The position numbers and the translations under genes were made by a program. DNA of 64,000 nt, from NCBI GenBank assembly GCA_964517175.1, contig CAZFBU010000002.1:24979-88978 (forward strand), written 5' to 3'. Below the pieces are notes generated by a model. The model saw nothing but the letters and a program-made list of their open reading frames with translations, had not been told where the DNA came from and ran no database searches. This document shows positions 8,451-17,303 of this stretch, one piece after another. Source of the DNA: JADJNW01 sp964517175. GTDB taxonomy: Bacteria > Bacteroidota > Bacteroidia > Chitinophagales > Saprospiraceae. Numbering within the stretch: position 1 is the stretch's first letter; each line of letters opens with the position of its first letter.

Positions 8451-9047
8451 ATGCAAGATTTTTGGAATGAAAGATACGGCCAGGCAGACTACGTTTACGG
8501 AAAAGCGCCGAATGCCTATTTTAAAAGCGTAATCGATGGGCTGCCGGCTGGAAAAATGCTGATAGCCGGTGCCGGCGAAGGTCGCGATGCGGTGTACGCG
8601 GCAAAGCAGGGCTGGCTGGTCGATGCCTTTGATTACAGCGCTGCCGGGCGCGAGAAAGCCCTGCGGCTTGCGGCGGAAGCCGATGTTTCCATCAATTTCG
8701 AGGTGCTGAATGCCGCCGACTTCGACCCGACCCGCCGGGCTTATGATTGCATCGGCCTGATTTTCTTTCATTTACCAGCTGATTTGCGGCAAGCCTTTCA
8801 CAAAAAAGTGGTGCAGGCGCTCCGCCCGGGGGGCCTTGTAGTGCTGGAAGCCTTTACGCCGGAGCAAATGGACAACGACTCCGGCGGACCAAAGAATCCG
8901 AATATGCTGATGCGCAAAGCGGATGTTGAAGCGGAATTCCCGGAGCTGCGCGTACTGGAACTGGAAGAACTGGAAACCGAACTGGACGAAGGAGCTTATC
9001 ATCGGGGAAAAGCGGCGGTCGTGCGTTTCCTGGGTATGAAAATGTAA
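8451..9047 (+). CDS. class I SAM-dependent methyltransferase (TehB-like)
   Basis: 198 residues. It starts MQDFWNERYGQADYVYGKAP. SAM-binding motif I is seen as MLIAGAGEGRDAVYAAKQGW (about residues 35-55), with the acidic residue of motif II in VDAFDYSAAGREKA, and IGLIFFHLPADLRQ and LRPGGLVVLEAF as later motifs. Layout resembles TehB/thiopurine-type small methyltransferases; substrate cannot be read from sequence. Six bases separate it from the WbqC gene, so the two probably form an operon. Confidence 0.88.
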   Translation: MQDFWNERYGQADYVYGKAPNAYFKSVIDGLPAGKMLIAGAGEGRDAVYAAKQGWLVDAFDYSAAGREKALRLAAEADVSINFEVLNAADFDPTRRAYDCIGLIFFHLPADLRQAFHKKVVQALRPGGLVVLEAFTPEQMDNDSGGPKNPNMLMRKADVEAEFPELRVLELEELETELDEGAYHRGKAAVVRFLGMKM

Positions 9048-9053
9048 CGCCGA

Positions 9054-9716
9054 ATGCAACACGCCGCCATTTTACTGGAATTGCAATACCTGCCCCCGGT
9101 TCAGTATATGAGCAAGTTGGTGCACTACCCTATTGTCTTCATCGAGGCGCAGGAACATTACCTTAAAGCCAGCTACCGCAATCGCACGCACATTGCCAGC
9201 GCGAATGGTGTGTTGCGCTTGTCCGTTCCGCTCGTAAGCGGTAAAAATGCCCAAAAACCAATCCGCGAGGTGCAGATCGCTTACGATGAGCCCTGGCAAA
9301 AGCTCCACTGGGAAGGTATTCAATCTGCCTACGGCAATGCGCCTTTTTTTTTGCACTACACCGATATTTTGCAGCCTTTTTTTGAACGGGAATACGAATT
9401 TCTTTTTGACTGGAATTGGAGAATATTACAAACCATTTGCCAACTCATTGGCTTTCAGCCAAACATTGAATTCACAAGCGAATTTCAAACAGAAACCCCA
9501 GCCAGCGTGCTCGACTGGCGCAATGCGATTTCGCCAAAGTTGCAACAGCAACAGCCCGATCCGCATTTTCACCCCGCCTGGTACGCGCAAGTTTTTGAAG
9601 AAAAACACGGCTTTCTACCCAATTTGAGTATTTTAGATTTGTTATTTTGTGCTGGACCAGAGGCGTTGTCTGTTTTGCAGACATCATTTGTATTTGATGC
9701 GCAGCGAACAAATTAA
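9054..9716 (+). CDS. WbqC family protein
   Basis: 220 residues. Conserved family features are LLELQYLPPVQYMSKLVHY near the N-terminus, NRTHIASANGVLRLSVPL, and WQKLHWEGIQSAYGNAPFF at about residues 80-98. WbqC-like proteins occur in O-antigen clusters and elsewhere; their biochemical role is not settled. It follows the methyltransferase by 6 bases. No other surface-polysaccharide gene is next to it, so LPS function is only a possibility. Confidence 0.85.
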   Translation: MQHAAILLELQYLPPVQYMSKLVHYPIVFIEAQEHYLKASYRNRTHIASANGVLRLSVPLVSGKNAQKPIREVQIAYDEPWQKLHWEGIQSAYGNAPFFLHYTDILQPFFEREYEFLFDWNWRILQTICQLIGFQPNIEFTSEFQTETPASVLDWRNAISPKLQQQQPDPHFHPAWYAQVFEEKHGFLPNLSILDLLFCAGPEALSVLQTSFVFDAQRTN

Positions 9717-9761
9717 ACGTGACTTTCGCAAGATCAAACCGTCTAAAAGGATAACGGGAAA

Positions 9762-9789
9762 CTGTTAATTGTTATTCGTTAATTGGGGA
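9762..9789. repeat. heptamer-like degenerate tandem tract
   Basis: CTGTTAA, TTGTTAT, TCGTTAA, TTGGGGA in tandem. Same style as the longer tract at 35666-35756. Confidence 0.5.
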
Positions 9790-9889
9790 AACCTTACATT
9801 TTGGTAATCAGGAACTTGTAAGTTTTCTACTAAAAATAATTCTGCCCGGGTACTTAATTTTTGAACCATCTTTACACCTAACAACCAAT

Positions 9890-11623
9890 ATGGCAAATTT
9901 TATCAGTAAAAACCTGCAGGCTTATCGCGCGCGCGTGGACGAAATCGTGAAGGACCTGCACGAGCTCACCATTCGCACCGGCAATGACGAGCTCGAACAA
10001 ACCGTGAGTGATCTGCGCAACCGCATCCACGAACCTTTTATGTTTGTGATCGTTGGCGAAGTGAAAGCCGGGAAAAGCAGCTTTATCAATGCCTTGCTGG
10101 CAACGGGCAAGGAAGTGACCAAAGTAGCGCCCCAGCCTATGACCGATGTGATTCTGCAAATTTTGTACGGCGAAGAGAAAGAAGAAATTGTCATTAATGA
10201 ATACCTGCACAAAATACTGCTGCCGGTTGATATTCTGAAAGAAATTGCCATCGTCGATACGCCGGGCACCAATACCATCATCCAGCACCATCAGGAAATT
10301 ACGGAGCGCTTCATTCCGGCAAGCGACCTGATCGTTTTTGTTTTTGAAGCCAAGAATCCCTACCGGCAATCTGCCTGGGAGTTTTTTGAATTCATTCATA
10401 AAGATTGGCACAAGAAGATCATTTTTGTCTTGCAGCAGAAGGATTTGATGGACGCAGAAGACCTGGCGGTAAATATCAAGGGCGTTTCGGATTATGCCGG
10501 GAAAAAAGGCATGAACGATCCGAGTGTGTTTGCCGTTTCAGCAAAACAGGAGCAGGCAGGCAACAGCGAGGAAAGTGGCTTCCCGGCGCTGCGGGCGTAT
10601 ATCCAGCAGAATATTACCGGCGGCAAAGCGCCGATTTTGAAACTGCAAAACAACGTCAGCATTAGTTTGAACATTTGCGACCGTATTCGCAAGGCGCTGG
10701 ATATTCGACAAGCACAATACAAAGCAGATACAGAATTCCGCGCCGACATTAGACAAACGCTTGATAATCAAGAATCAAAGTCCAATAAACAAGTGGATAG
10801 TCTGGTGGAAAATCTGATTGCCACGTACGACCGCATCACGCGCCAGAAGGAAGAGGAACTGGCCGCGGGTTTGTCGTTTTTCTCGTTGCTGCGACGCTCT
10901 TTTGCTTCCATTTTCAGCAAAAAAGCCTCCATCAAGGAATGGCTAGATCAATTGGCATTTGATATGGAAAGCGAGTTGAATACACAAATGCGCAGCAAAC
11001 TGGACGATGGCGTCAGCGATCTGGCAGACAGCATACAGCAAATGGCGAAACTCATTGAGCTAAAAATCAAAAGTAACGAGACCATTCTAAGCAGCGATCA
11101 GGATATTTTCAGCGACATTGCCGAGCGCCGCAGCCGGGTCATTCAGGAGTTGCATGAGGCTTTCGCCAAATTTATGGATCGTTCCGAAAACTTCATGGGC
11201 AGTGATCTGTTTCCCGATAAAAGTTCTGTTTCACCGAATATTGCGACCGGAAGTGGATTGGCAGTGGTTGGCATTATCATTACCGCAGTGACGCAAGGCA
11301 TGGTGCTCGACATTACCGGCGGCATCATTACGGCGGTTGGCTTCTTGTTTGCCGGTGTGACCAGCAGTGTAAAAAAGCGAAAAATTCTGAAAGGGTTCCG
11401 TACCGAAATTGACAAAGGGCGAGATAAACTGGATGCGGAAGTATCCGAAAAGCTGAAGGCTTACATTTTGCGGTTAAAAGGTAAAATTGACAATAATTTC
11501 CGAAACTTCGACGCCCTGCTGGAGCGCGAAGCGGAGCAGATTCAATGGCTGGAGCAACACTACCGGGCGCTGGCAGAACGCTTGCAAAAACTGGACAAAG
11601 AGCTTACGGAGGGGCTATCGTAG
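9890..11623 (+). CDS. bacterial dynamin-like GTPase
   Basis: 577 residues. G1 P-loop GEVKAGKSSFINAL (about residue 52), G2 threonine in PQPMTDVI, G3 DTPGTN, and a G4-like QQKDLMD, then long helices and a hydrophobic hairpin at about residues 450-490 (VVGIIITAVTQGMVL and ITAVGFLFAGV), and a coiled C-terminus. This is the bacterial dynamin-like protein layout: GTPase head, helical stalk and a membrane-inserting paddle. It should remodel or tether the inner membrane. Many such proteins are encoded as pairs; here it stands alone. Confidence 0.9.
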   Translation: MANFISKNLQAYRARVDEIVKDLHELTIRTGNDELEQTVSDLRNRIHEPFMFVIVGEVKAGKSSFINALLATGKEVTKVAPQPMTDVILQILYGEEKEEIVINEYLHKILLPVDILKEIAIVDTPGTNTIIQHHQEITERFIPASDLIVFVFEAKNPYRQSAWEFFEFIHKDWHKKIIFVLQQKDLMDAEDLAVNIKGVSDYAGKKGMNDPSVFAVSAKQEQAGNSEESGFPALRAYIQQNITGGKAPILKLQNNVSISLNICDRIRKALDIRQAQYKADTEFRADIRQTLDNQESKSNKQVDSLVENLIATYDRITRQKEEELAAGLSFFSLLRRSFASIFSKKASIKEWLDQLAFDMESELNTQMRSKLDDGVSDLADSIQQMAKLIELKIKSNETILSSDQDIFSDIAERRSRVIQELHEAFAKFMDRSENFMGSDLFPDKSSVSPNIATGSGLAVVGIIITAVTQGMVLDITGGIITAVGFLFAGVTSSVKKRKILKGFRTEIDKGRDKLDAEVSEKLKAYILRLKGKIDNNFRNFDALLEREAEQIQWLEQHYRALAERLQKLDKELTEGLS

Positions 11624-11745
11624 GCAACAACCAAGGAAGTTCATCCGTTTATTTAGGGCTTTTGTCTATGAATTTGTAACGTAAAACAAAAGTTTGTGCG
11701 TCAAAGCGAAAAGCGTCTTATCTTTCGATATAAAAGTACGGATGG

Positions 11746-12573
11746 ATGAAAAGTAAGTTTGTAGCAGCTACACTGGCATTTTTTCTTGGTATGTTTGGCA
11801 CGCACCGCTTTTATCTGGGGCAGCGTTTCGTGGGGGTGTTGTATGCCTTTGCCTTTTTTGTTACCATTATGATTACGGTAGAAGAAGGCGTACCGGCTAT
11901 TGCTTTTCCCGCCATTCTCGCACTGGTGGATAGCGTGCTTTTCGGTGTAATGCCCAAGGAAGAATTCGACGAACGTTATAACCGCAAATACATTCGTCAG
12001 CAACGCCGACGCCAGGAACGCCCCGACTACGACCGAACACCCCGCCAAACGCCGACACCTCATAAAGCTACACTAAGTGAACTGAAACGCAGTGGTATTG
12101 AAAAGTTTCGGGATTACAATTTCGAGGGCGCCATTGATGATTTTCTGCAAGCGCTGGAAATAGAGCCCAACGATCCGGCTACGCACTTCAATCTGGCATG
12201 CAGCTACTCCATTCTCGAAGATCAAATCGCCGCTTTTGAGCACTTGGACCTGGCTGTTGCCAATGGATTCAACCAGTTTGACAAAATCAAAAACCACGAC
12301 GCCCTTTCCTTCATTCGCACCCAGTCAAAATTTGACGAATTTGTCAAAAATAACTATCGACTTCCCGAATCAGATGAACCGGAAGAAAAATTCCAGCTGA
12401 AAGAAGAGAAGCCAATCTCTACGCCGGAAGAAAAAGCCAAAGCGGAAGAAATACTGACGCTGGAAGACGAACTCCTCGACCAGATCATCAAGCTGGGGCA
12501 ACTGCGCGACAAGGGCATTCTGACCGAAGACGAATTCATGGCGCAAAAGCAAAAAATCCTGGAAAGACGCTAA
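11746..12573 (+). CDS. TM2-TPR-SHOCT multidomain protein
   Basis: 275 residues. The N-terminus is a TM2 domain: two membrane segments, with GMFGTHRFYLGQRFVGVLYA between and around them (residues 1-75). Residues 80-110 are basic and Pro-rich. Residues 112-190 look like a tetratricopeptide unit (DFLQALEIEPNDPATHFNLA). The C-terminal 35 residues match a SHOCT segment (LEDELLDQIIKLGQLRDKGI, LTEDEFMAQKQKIL). TM2 and SHOCT both recur in Bacteroidota membrane proteins of unknown role; I infer an inner-membrane protein with a cytoplasmic interaction module. Confidence 0.85.
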   Translation: MKSKFVAATLAFFLGMFGTHRFYLGQRFVGVLYAFAFFVTIMITVEEGVPAIAFPAILALVDSVLFGVMPKEEFDERYNRKYIRQQRRRQERPDYDRTPRQTPTPHKATLSELKRSGIEKFRDYNFEGAIDDFLQALEIEPNDPATHFNLACSYSILEDQIAAFEHLDLAVANGFNQFDKIKNHDALSFIRTQSKFDEFVKNNYRLPESDEPEEKFQLKEEKPISTPEEKAKAEEILTLEDELLDQIIKLGQLRDKGILTEDEFMAQKQKILERR

Positions 12574-12625
12574 ACTGCTGCACTTCTCTATTCACCGACG
12601 CTTTTCCTTGCCAACATCCAATCTA

Positions 12626-12659
12626 AACAAAAAAGACCGACCCCCACCGGATCAGTCTT
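12626..12659 (-). terminator. terminator of the short minus-strand unit
   Basis: On the minus strand AAGACTGA and TCGGTCTT pair (one G-U) around an 11-base loop, followed by TTTTTT. The plus strand has no T-run after the hairpin, so it acts on minus-strand transcripts only. A second hairpin (CGGAC / GTCCG, 12667-12684) lies just upstream in the same transcript. Confidence 0.75.
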
Positions 12660-12711
12660 CCCTGAACGGACACTAGCACGTCCGCTGCATTTTTCCTTGT
12701 GTCTCACCGGC

Positions 12712-12786
12712 TTATGGTGGCTCTGGTTTGACGGATGAAACCTTTGTGATACCGCCTTGTTCGCTGGTTGTTACTTGCATGTTCAT
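12712..12786 (-). CDS. putative 24-residue peptide of unknown function
   Basis: ATG at 12786 to TAA at 12712 encodes 24 residues, starting MNMQVTTSEQGG and ending VSSVKPEPP; a second ATG lies two codons in. It is hydrophilic with a Pro-rich end, no signal peptide and no known family I recognise. Support is contextual: a consensus Bacteroidota promoter lies 49 bases upstream and a hairpin plus T-run follow the stop, so a discrete transcript of about 200 bases is predicted. No clear Shine-Dalgarno is present, which is usual in this phylum. The unit could instead be a structured regulatory RNA whose ORF is chance. It stands alone between the TM2 gene and a divergent helical protein. Confidence 0.45.
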   Translation of the reverse strand: MNMQVTTSEQGGITKVSSVKPEPP

Positions 12787-12835
12787 GGGTAAAAATTTTA
12801 AATGTTTAGAAAATATAGGGATTACAATAATATTT

Positions 12836-12866
12836 CAAATATACACCTCCATTTTCACTCTGCAAA
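12836..12866 (-). promoter_or_regulatory. Bacteroidota consensus promoter for the short minus-strand unit
   Basis: On the minus strand TTTG (12863-12866), 19 bases, then TATATTTG (12836-12843). This is an exact match to the -33 TTTG / -7 TAnnTTTG pattern used by the primary sigma factor of Bacteroidota. Predicted transcription start is around 12829. Confidence 0.75.
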
Positions 12867-13030
12867 AGAAAGTTAGGACTTTCACAAAAATTTAAGAATA
12901 AAAATCAGCGTCGTTCCGTAATGTAAAATATTTGTAAACTCGTTTATTTTTGTTTTTAGAAATGTAGGAATATTTCATCTGAGGAATATTTTTCTCCGAA
13001 TAAAATCAAAATGTTTTTATTGCGTAAAAA

Positions 13031-13062
13031 TTTGTTTTTATAAACACTGGCATCTATATTTG
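13031..13062 (+). promoter_or_regulatory. Bacteroidota consensus promoter for the helical unknown gene
   Basis: TTTG (13031-13034), 20 bases, TATATTTG (13055-13062). The start of transcription should fall near 13069, which excludes the ATG at 13070 as start codon and favours 13085. Confidence 0.75.
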
Positions 13063-13084
13063 TAAAAAATTGAATATCAGCCGC

Positions 13085-13795
13085 ATGAAAAAGCAAGCTG
13101 CCCATCGCAAATACAATTTCCCCGACGCTGACCTGTACCTGCAGTGCATGGAACGCATTCGTTCGGCACACCGGGACATCAAATGGTTTGAAAAATACGG
13201 CTACGACCTGGACCGCCTGAAGCAATTCAAAGCCATGTGCGATAAATTTCAAAAACTGCCGGACGACGATGAGTTGGTCGGCGACCAGATGGTGACCACG
13301 GAGAAAAAGTACGCCGCAGCGGAAAATCTCAAGACCGCCATTCGCAGCCTGATGACGCGCGTCGCGATGAAGTACAGCAATCGGAGCGGGCGCTACCGCA
13401 AATTTGGCACGGCAAAAATGGGCGATATGACCGATGCGCAATTGCTCTTCTGCGGTCGGCGCGTAGTGCGTGTGGCTCGCCAACAGATTGATTTTCTGGC
13501 GGATGTAGGTGTGAATGAGAATGTGCTCAAGCGCATTGTCGATGCGCATCAGGCGTTTGAAAATGCACTGAATATTCAGCAGGATAAAGTTTCTGATCGC
13601 GATATCGCGGTGGAAAATCGAACGGAGCAAGGCAATAAAATGTACGACGAACTGATCGTGCTCTGCGACATCGGCAAGGATATCTGGGCGGAAAAAGACC
13701 CCGTGAAATACGAGCAATACACCATTTACGAAAGCAATAACGACCAGAAAAAGGCGCGCAAAGAAAAACTCGCCGCCGAGGAAAAAGCATCCTGA
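13085..13795 (+). CDS. uncharacterised all-helical cytoplasmic protein
   Basis: 236 residues from ATG 13085, chosen because an exact consensus promoter ends at 13062. No signal peptide or membrane segment. The sequence is strongly charged and predicted helical throughout; blocks that look conserved in style are MERIRSAHRDIKWFEKYGYD, MGDMTDAQLLFCGRRVVRVA and the acidic DELIVLCDIGKDIWAEKDP, with a Lys/Glu-rich tail. I do not recognise a family. A 292-codon minus-strand frame overlaps it entirely but lacks promoter and normal composition. Confidence 0.7.
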   Translation: MKKQAAHRKYNFPDADLYLQCMERIRSAHRDIKWFEKYGYDLDRLKQFKAMCDKFQKLPDDDELVGDQMVTTEKKYAAAENLKTAIRSLMTRVAMKYSNRSGRYRKFGTAKMGDMTDAQLLFCGRRVVRVARQQIDFLADVGVNENVLKRIVDAHQAFENALNIQQDKVSDRDIAVENRTEQGNKMYDELIVLCDIGKDIWAEKDPVKYEQYTIYESNNDQKKARKEKLAAEEKAS

Positions 13796-13858
13796 AAGTC
13801 CGGAATCTTCTAATAATGCCGGAAACCGCTGCAAACTGCGATGGCACTGGAAGCCCTT

Positions 13859-14800
13859 TCACTCCCTTTCCCGGTTGATTTTCAGATCAAACACATCGTT
13901 TCGATTGTAATGCCCGGTCACATCCAGTGTCATGCGTTCGCGGTAGGTTTGCATTATATCCGGAATATCAACATATAGGATCGCTTCCCGGTCAAACTGC
14001 GGCTCCAGCAGATACCTGCCATTCGGCGCAACCACGCAACTGCCACCATTTAATATGTAAAAATCCGGCTGCTTCGCCAGTTCATCCCGCATGCGCAACT
14101 CGCGTGGCATATCCCGTACCTGCAAGATTTGCCCGATGGCGATGACAAAACAACGTCCCTCGAACGCGTAATGTCTGCTCGCCACCTGATGCATTTCGTG
14201 CACTTTCGGCCAGAGCGCCAGGTGGATATGTTCGCCCGCCAGGTGCATTGCCTGCCGGGTAAGCGGCATCCAGTGCTCCCAGCAGATCAGCCCGCCGATG
14301 TTGCCGAAAGGCGTCGTCGCCGTGCGTAGTCCGTGCCCGTCGCCCGTGCCGTAGAGCAGTTTTTCAGTATAAGTCGGCATCAATTTGCGATGATGTACCA
14401 CCAATTCGCCGGCTTGATCAAAGAGCAAAAACGAGTTAAAAATCGTACCCAGATTTGCATTTTTACGAACCACTTCATTCACGCCAATGCCAATTATGAC
14501 CTGCTTTTCCCGCGCCAGTTCTCCCAATCGCTTCGTAACTGGTCCGGGTACCTCTACCCCACTCTCGTGCATGCGCTGGAAGACCTGTTTGGTCGGTTCG
14601 TGATCCCACAAGCCCATGTCCGGCGCATAATCCAGCCAGCTCGGGTAACCGCAGAGCCAGGTTTCGCCGAAAGCGACCAGTTCGGCGCCATTTGCAGTGG
14701 CTTCAGTCGTAAATTGCGCCACGCGCTGCAGGCTGGTTTCCAAATCCAGGAAAGCCGGTTTGTGCTGGATAATGGCTATTTTGATTGACTTTTTCTGCAT
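13859..14800 (-). CDS. nitrilase-superfamily carbon-nitrogen hydrolase
   Basis: 313 residues. The catalytic triad is visible: Glu in FGETWLCGYPSWLD, Lys in HHRKLMPT and Cys in GGLICWEHWMPLTR. The GETWLCGYP and CWEHW forms fit the branch of true nitrilases (nitrile to carboxylic acid) better than amidases; the actual substrate is unknown. It is encoded five bases after a secreted protein on the same strand, so the two are almost certainly co-transcribed. The protein itself has no signal peptide. Confidence 0.9.
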   Translation of the reverse strand: MQKKSIKIAIIQHKPAFLDLETSLQRVAQFTTEATANGAELVAFGETWLCGYPSWLDYAPDMGLWDHEPTKQVFQRMHESGVEVPGPVTKRLGELAREKQVIIGIGVNEVVRKNANLGTIFNSFLLFDQAGELVVHHRKLMPTYTEKLLYGTGDGHGLRTATTPFGNIGGLICWEHWMPLTRQAMHLAGEHIHLALWPKVHEMHQVASRHYAFEGRCFVIAIGQILQVRDMPRELRMRDELAKQPDFYILNGGSCVVAPNGRYLLEPQFDREAILYVDIPDIMQTYRERMTLDVTGHYNRNDVFDLKINRERE

Positions 14801-14805
14801 CGTGT

Positions 14806-15570
14806 TTAATTCAGCGCAAAATTCACCTTCGCTACGCCGGTATTATTCGTTCGCGGATCAAAGGCATAGACAATAATTTCGTGATTGCCCGGCTCTGTCA
14901 TCGGAATTCTACCCTCGAAAAGGTTTGCCGTTTCGGTAATCAGCAATGGATATTCGCCGAGTTTCTGCCCGTCGCGCTTGATAATCGCTCGCACCTTCAT
15001 TTTGGAGCCATCCCACAGGCCGCCGTCGGAAATCGCGCAGCCGCACATCATCACGATATTCGCCTGCACCGTCAGAAACCCACTATCCAGATCACGGATG
15101 GAGAGAACCTGGTAGGTACGTGGATTCAGGATATCAACGACAAAGCCCGGAATTTCCAGTATAACGCCGTCGCCCACCATATCGCGCCCGGGTATCAGCC
15201 ACGCCTGCGTGGATGCGGCAACGCGATTGCCGGGTTTGGTGTAGGGTGCATGCGCTTCGATGGTGACGAAGGTAGGCTCGGTCAGTTCCAGTTCGGTTTC
15301 AAATTTTGCCGTGCGCTCATCCGCGAGTCGCGTATGGCGTTCCTGAGGGGTGCTCATGATGAGATTTGTGTTGCCGGTGCTGCCCGAAGTCAAGCCCTGG
15401 GCAAGTATTTCGCCGGTGTCGGCATTTCGCACCAAAATCATGGCGCCGCCGACGGAAGAGCCGATGAATTTGGCGTCTTTGGCTTTCGCCCGAACGACCA
15501 GTTTTGTGCTTTGCGCAAGCAAAGGCACCATCAAAAAGCTGCAAAGGAAGAGGATAATCAAGTGTCTCAT
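14806..15570 (-). CDS. secreted beta-rich protein of unknown function
   Basis: 254 residues from the ATG at 15570. The start gives MRHLIILFLCSFLMVPLLAQ, a clear signal peptide with cleavage near residue 20; the frame stays open far upstream but only as the antisense of ftsE. The mature part looks beta-rich, with VRNADTGEILAQG, a central MMCGCAISDGGLWDG containing two close Cys, and a C-terminal Ig-like half ending GNHEIIVYAFDPRTNNTG. No family recognised. Five bases separate its stop from the nitrilase start, so it heads that operon. Confidence 0.75.
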   Translation of the reverse strand: MRHLIILFLCSFLMVPLLAQSTKLVVRAKAKDAKFIGSSVGGAMILVRNADTGEILAQGLTSGSTGNTNLIMSTPQERHTRLADERTAKFETELELTEPTFVTIEAHAPYTKPGNRVAASTQAWLIPGRDMVGDGVILEIPGFVVDILNPRTYQVLSIRDLDSGFLTVQANIVMMCGCAISDGGLWDGSKMKVRAIIKRDGQKLGEYPLLITETANLFEGRIPMTEPGNHEIIVYAFDPRTNNTGVAKVNFALN

Positions 15571-15636
15571 GCCGAATATGCTTTGGATTCCAAATATATC
15601 ACTATTTTTGGCAAGCTTAAAAGATTGACTTTGCTT

Positions 15637-16326
15637 ATGCAAGATTTTATTGTGCAACTCAAGGAGGTCGATATTTACCAAAAGGATTATCTGGTGCTGC
15701 GAAATGTGAACCTGAAAATCACACGTGGGGAGTTCACCTATCTCATCGGGAAGACGGGAAGCGGGAAGTCGAGCCTGCTGAAAACATTGTATGCTGCCCT
15801 GCCGCTGACCACCGGCAAAGGCGAAGTCGCCGGGTTTGATCTGGCAAAGCTGGATCGCCGCACCATTCCGCACTTGCGCCGCAAGCTGGGTATCGTTTTT
15901 CAGGATTTTAACCTGCTGACCGATCGCAGCGTACGCGAAAATCTTCAATTTGTACTGAATGCGACCGGCTGGCGCGATGAGTCGAAAATTCGCCAACGCG
16001 TTCAGGAAGTACTGGAGCAGGTCGATCTGCTGGATAAGCTTAATAAAATGCCGCACGAGCTCTCCGGAGGCGAGCAGCAGCGCATCGTCATCGCGCGGGC
16101 ATTGCTCAACAAACCGGAGATCATCATTGCCGACGAACCCACCGGAAATCTCGATCCGGAAACCAGCGACGATATTCTCTTGCTGATGCGCCAACTCGCC
16201 CTGCAAAACGATTCCGCCGTGCTCTTCGCCACGCATGATTACCGTATTCTGGAAAACTTTCCGGCGCGGATCATTCGCTGTTTGAATGGGGAAATTATGG
16301 AAGAGGAAGATTTTGATTTAGGCTAA
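15637..16326 (+). CDS. ftsE: cell-division ABC ATPase FtsE
   Basis: 229 residues from ATG 15637. Walker A GKTGSGKSSLLKTLY, Q-loop GIVFQDFNLLTDRSV, signature LSGGEQQRIVIARALLN, Walker B IIIADEPTGNLDPETS, H-loop FATHDYRIL. The YLIGKTGSGKSS form and size fit Bacteroidota FtsE, which with FtsX couples cell division to peptidoglycan hydrolase activation. ftsX is not adjacent, so assignment rests on sequence alone. The gene converges with the UbiA gene, five bases apart. An open frame extends upstream to 14785 but is the antisense of the neighbouring secreted protein. Confidence 0.85.
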   Translation: MQDFIVQLKEVDIYQKDYLVLRNVNLKITRGEFTYLIGKTGSGKSSLLKTLYAALPLTTGKGEVAGFDLAKLDRRTIPHLRRKLGIVFQDFNLLTDRSVRENLQFVLNATGWRDESKIRQRVQEVLEQVDLLDKLNKMPHELSGGEQQRIVIARALLNKPEIIIADEPTGNLDPETSDDILLLMRQLALQNDSAVLFATHDYRILENFPARIIRCLNGEIMEEEDFDLG

Positions 16327-16331
16327 CTTTT

Positions 16332-17240
16332 TTATTCAAAAAACAAAATCAGCAGAATGCCGCCCAACATGATGAGTTTGGCAAACTGGCTGAGCCAATG
16401 GTAATCGACTTTCTCTTTCGCTCTTGCTAACATGAATAAGGCAACACCCGTCAGCATGATAATCAATCCTATCATCACATTCCCGAAAGGAACGATGTGC
16501 ACGCGCAACAAAAATGCCGCCAGACCAAGCAACGCGATCAGCGAGATAGCCATCGCCGCTGCCAATTTTTTCGCAACACCATCACCCCAGAGAATGGGCG
16601 CTGTTCTGGCTTTTAATACGGCATCGCCGTGCGCATCTTCGATGTCTTTGACGATTTCGCGAAACATCGTCGAAATGAAGGCAAAAGCGGCATAAAATGA
16701 TAACAACTGCAAGACCCTTGAAGTCTCATCCCGGGGGAGTTTCGCGATTGCCGGTTGCTCCGCCAGCCACACAATGCCCGCCACGCCGGCACAATAAAGC
16801 GAAACCAGCACATTGCCTGAGAGCGGTCGTTTTTTCAAAATGACGGAATACAAAAGTAAGCCGACCACCGCAACCGGAAATACAAACAGGAGTTGCATGC
16901 GTTCCGCTACAAAGGCGAGGTAAGTTGCGAGAAAAAAGCCCGTAAGGTTGATGCAAAAATACAGCCAGTATGCCGTGCTGTGGGCGATGCGTTTGCCAAT
17001 AATCACGCGGTCGGGCTTGTTGATGCGATCAATGCGCAAATCGACGAGATCATTGATGATGTAGCCACCAGCCGTAATGAGCACCGTCACAAAAATGAAG
17101 AGAGAAAACTCATCGAAATCCAGCGCCGTCGGAATATGCTCGCGGTCCAGAGCCGGAACAATGATTCGATAGAAAAGCAAATACTGTGTCAACGCGACGA
17201 TAACGAGGTTAGGAAATCGAACAAGGCGAAAAAATGCCAT
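16332..17240 (-). CDS. UbiA-type prenyltransferase
   Basis: 302 residues with about eight hydrophobic segments. The two Asp-rich motifs are NDLVDLRIDRINKPDR (about residue 60) and KDIEDAHGD (about 195), the prenyl diphosphate/Mg sites of the UbiA family. The NKPDRVIIGKRI block resembles geranylgeranylglycerol-phosphate or related prenyltransferases found in Bacteroidota; a menaquinone role is less likely without a men cluster. It follows kdsC on the same strand by 63 bases. Confidence 0.88.
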   Translation of the reverse strand: MAFFRLVRFPNLVIVALTQYLLFYRIIVPALDREHIPTALDFDEFSLFIFVTVLITAGGYIINDLVDLRIDRINKPDRVIIGKRIAHSTAYWLYFCINLTGFFLATYLAFVAERMQLLFVFPVAVVGLLLYSVILKKRPLSGNVLVSLYCAGVAGIVWLAEQPAIAKLPRDETSRVLQLLSFYAAFAFISTMFREIVKDIEDAHGDAVLKARTAPILWGDGVAKKLAAAMAISLIALLGLAAFLLRVHIVPFGNVMIGLIIMLTGVALFMLARAKEKVDYHWLSQFAKLIMLGGILLILFFE

Positions 17241-17303
17241 TTGACGGTTTTTAGATCCGCTTGCAATGTCGCATTCCTCCCTGAAATCTCAAAATAAAAA
17301 ATA

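Noticed and set aside
12956..13834. 292-codon minus-strand frame over the helical unknown gene
   Set aside because: Entirely antisense to a plus-strand gene with an exact promoter; composition is atypical and no family is recognisable.
14785..15636. N-terminal extension of ftsE
   Set aside because: Antisense of the secreted protein; the ABC domain begins at the ATG at 15637.
15571..16236. N-terminal extension of the secreted protein
   Set aside because: Antisense of ftsE; the signal peptide begins at the ATG at 15570.
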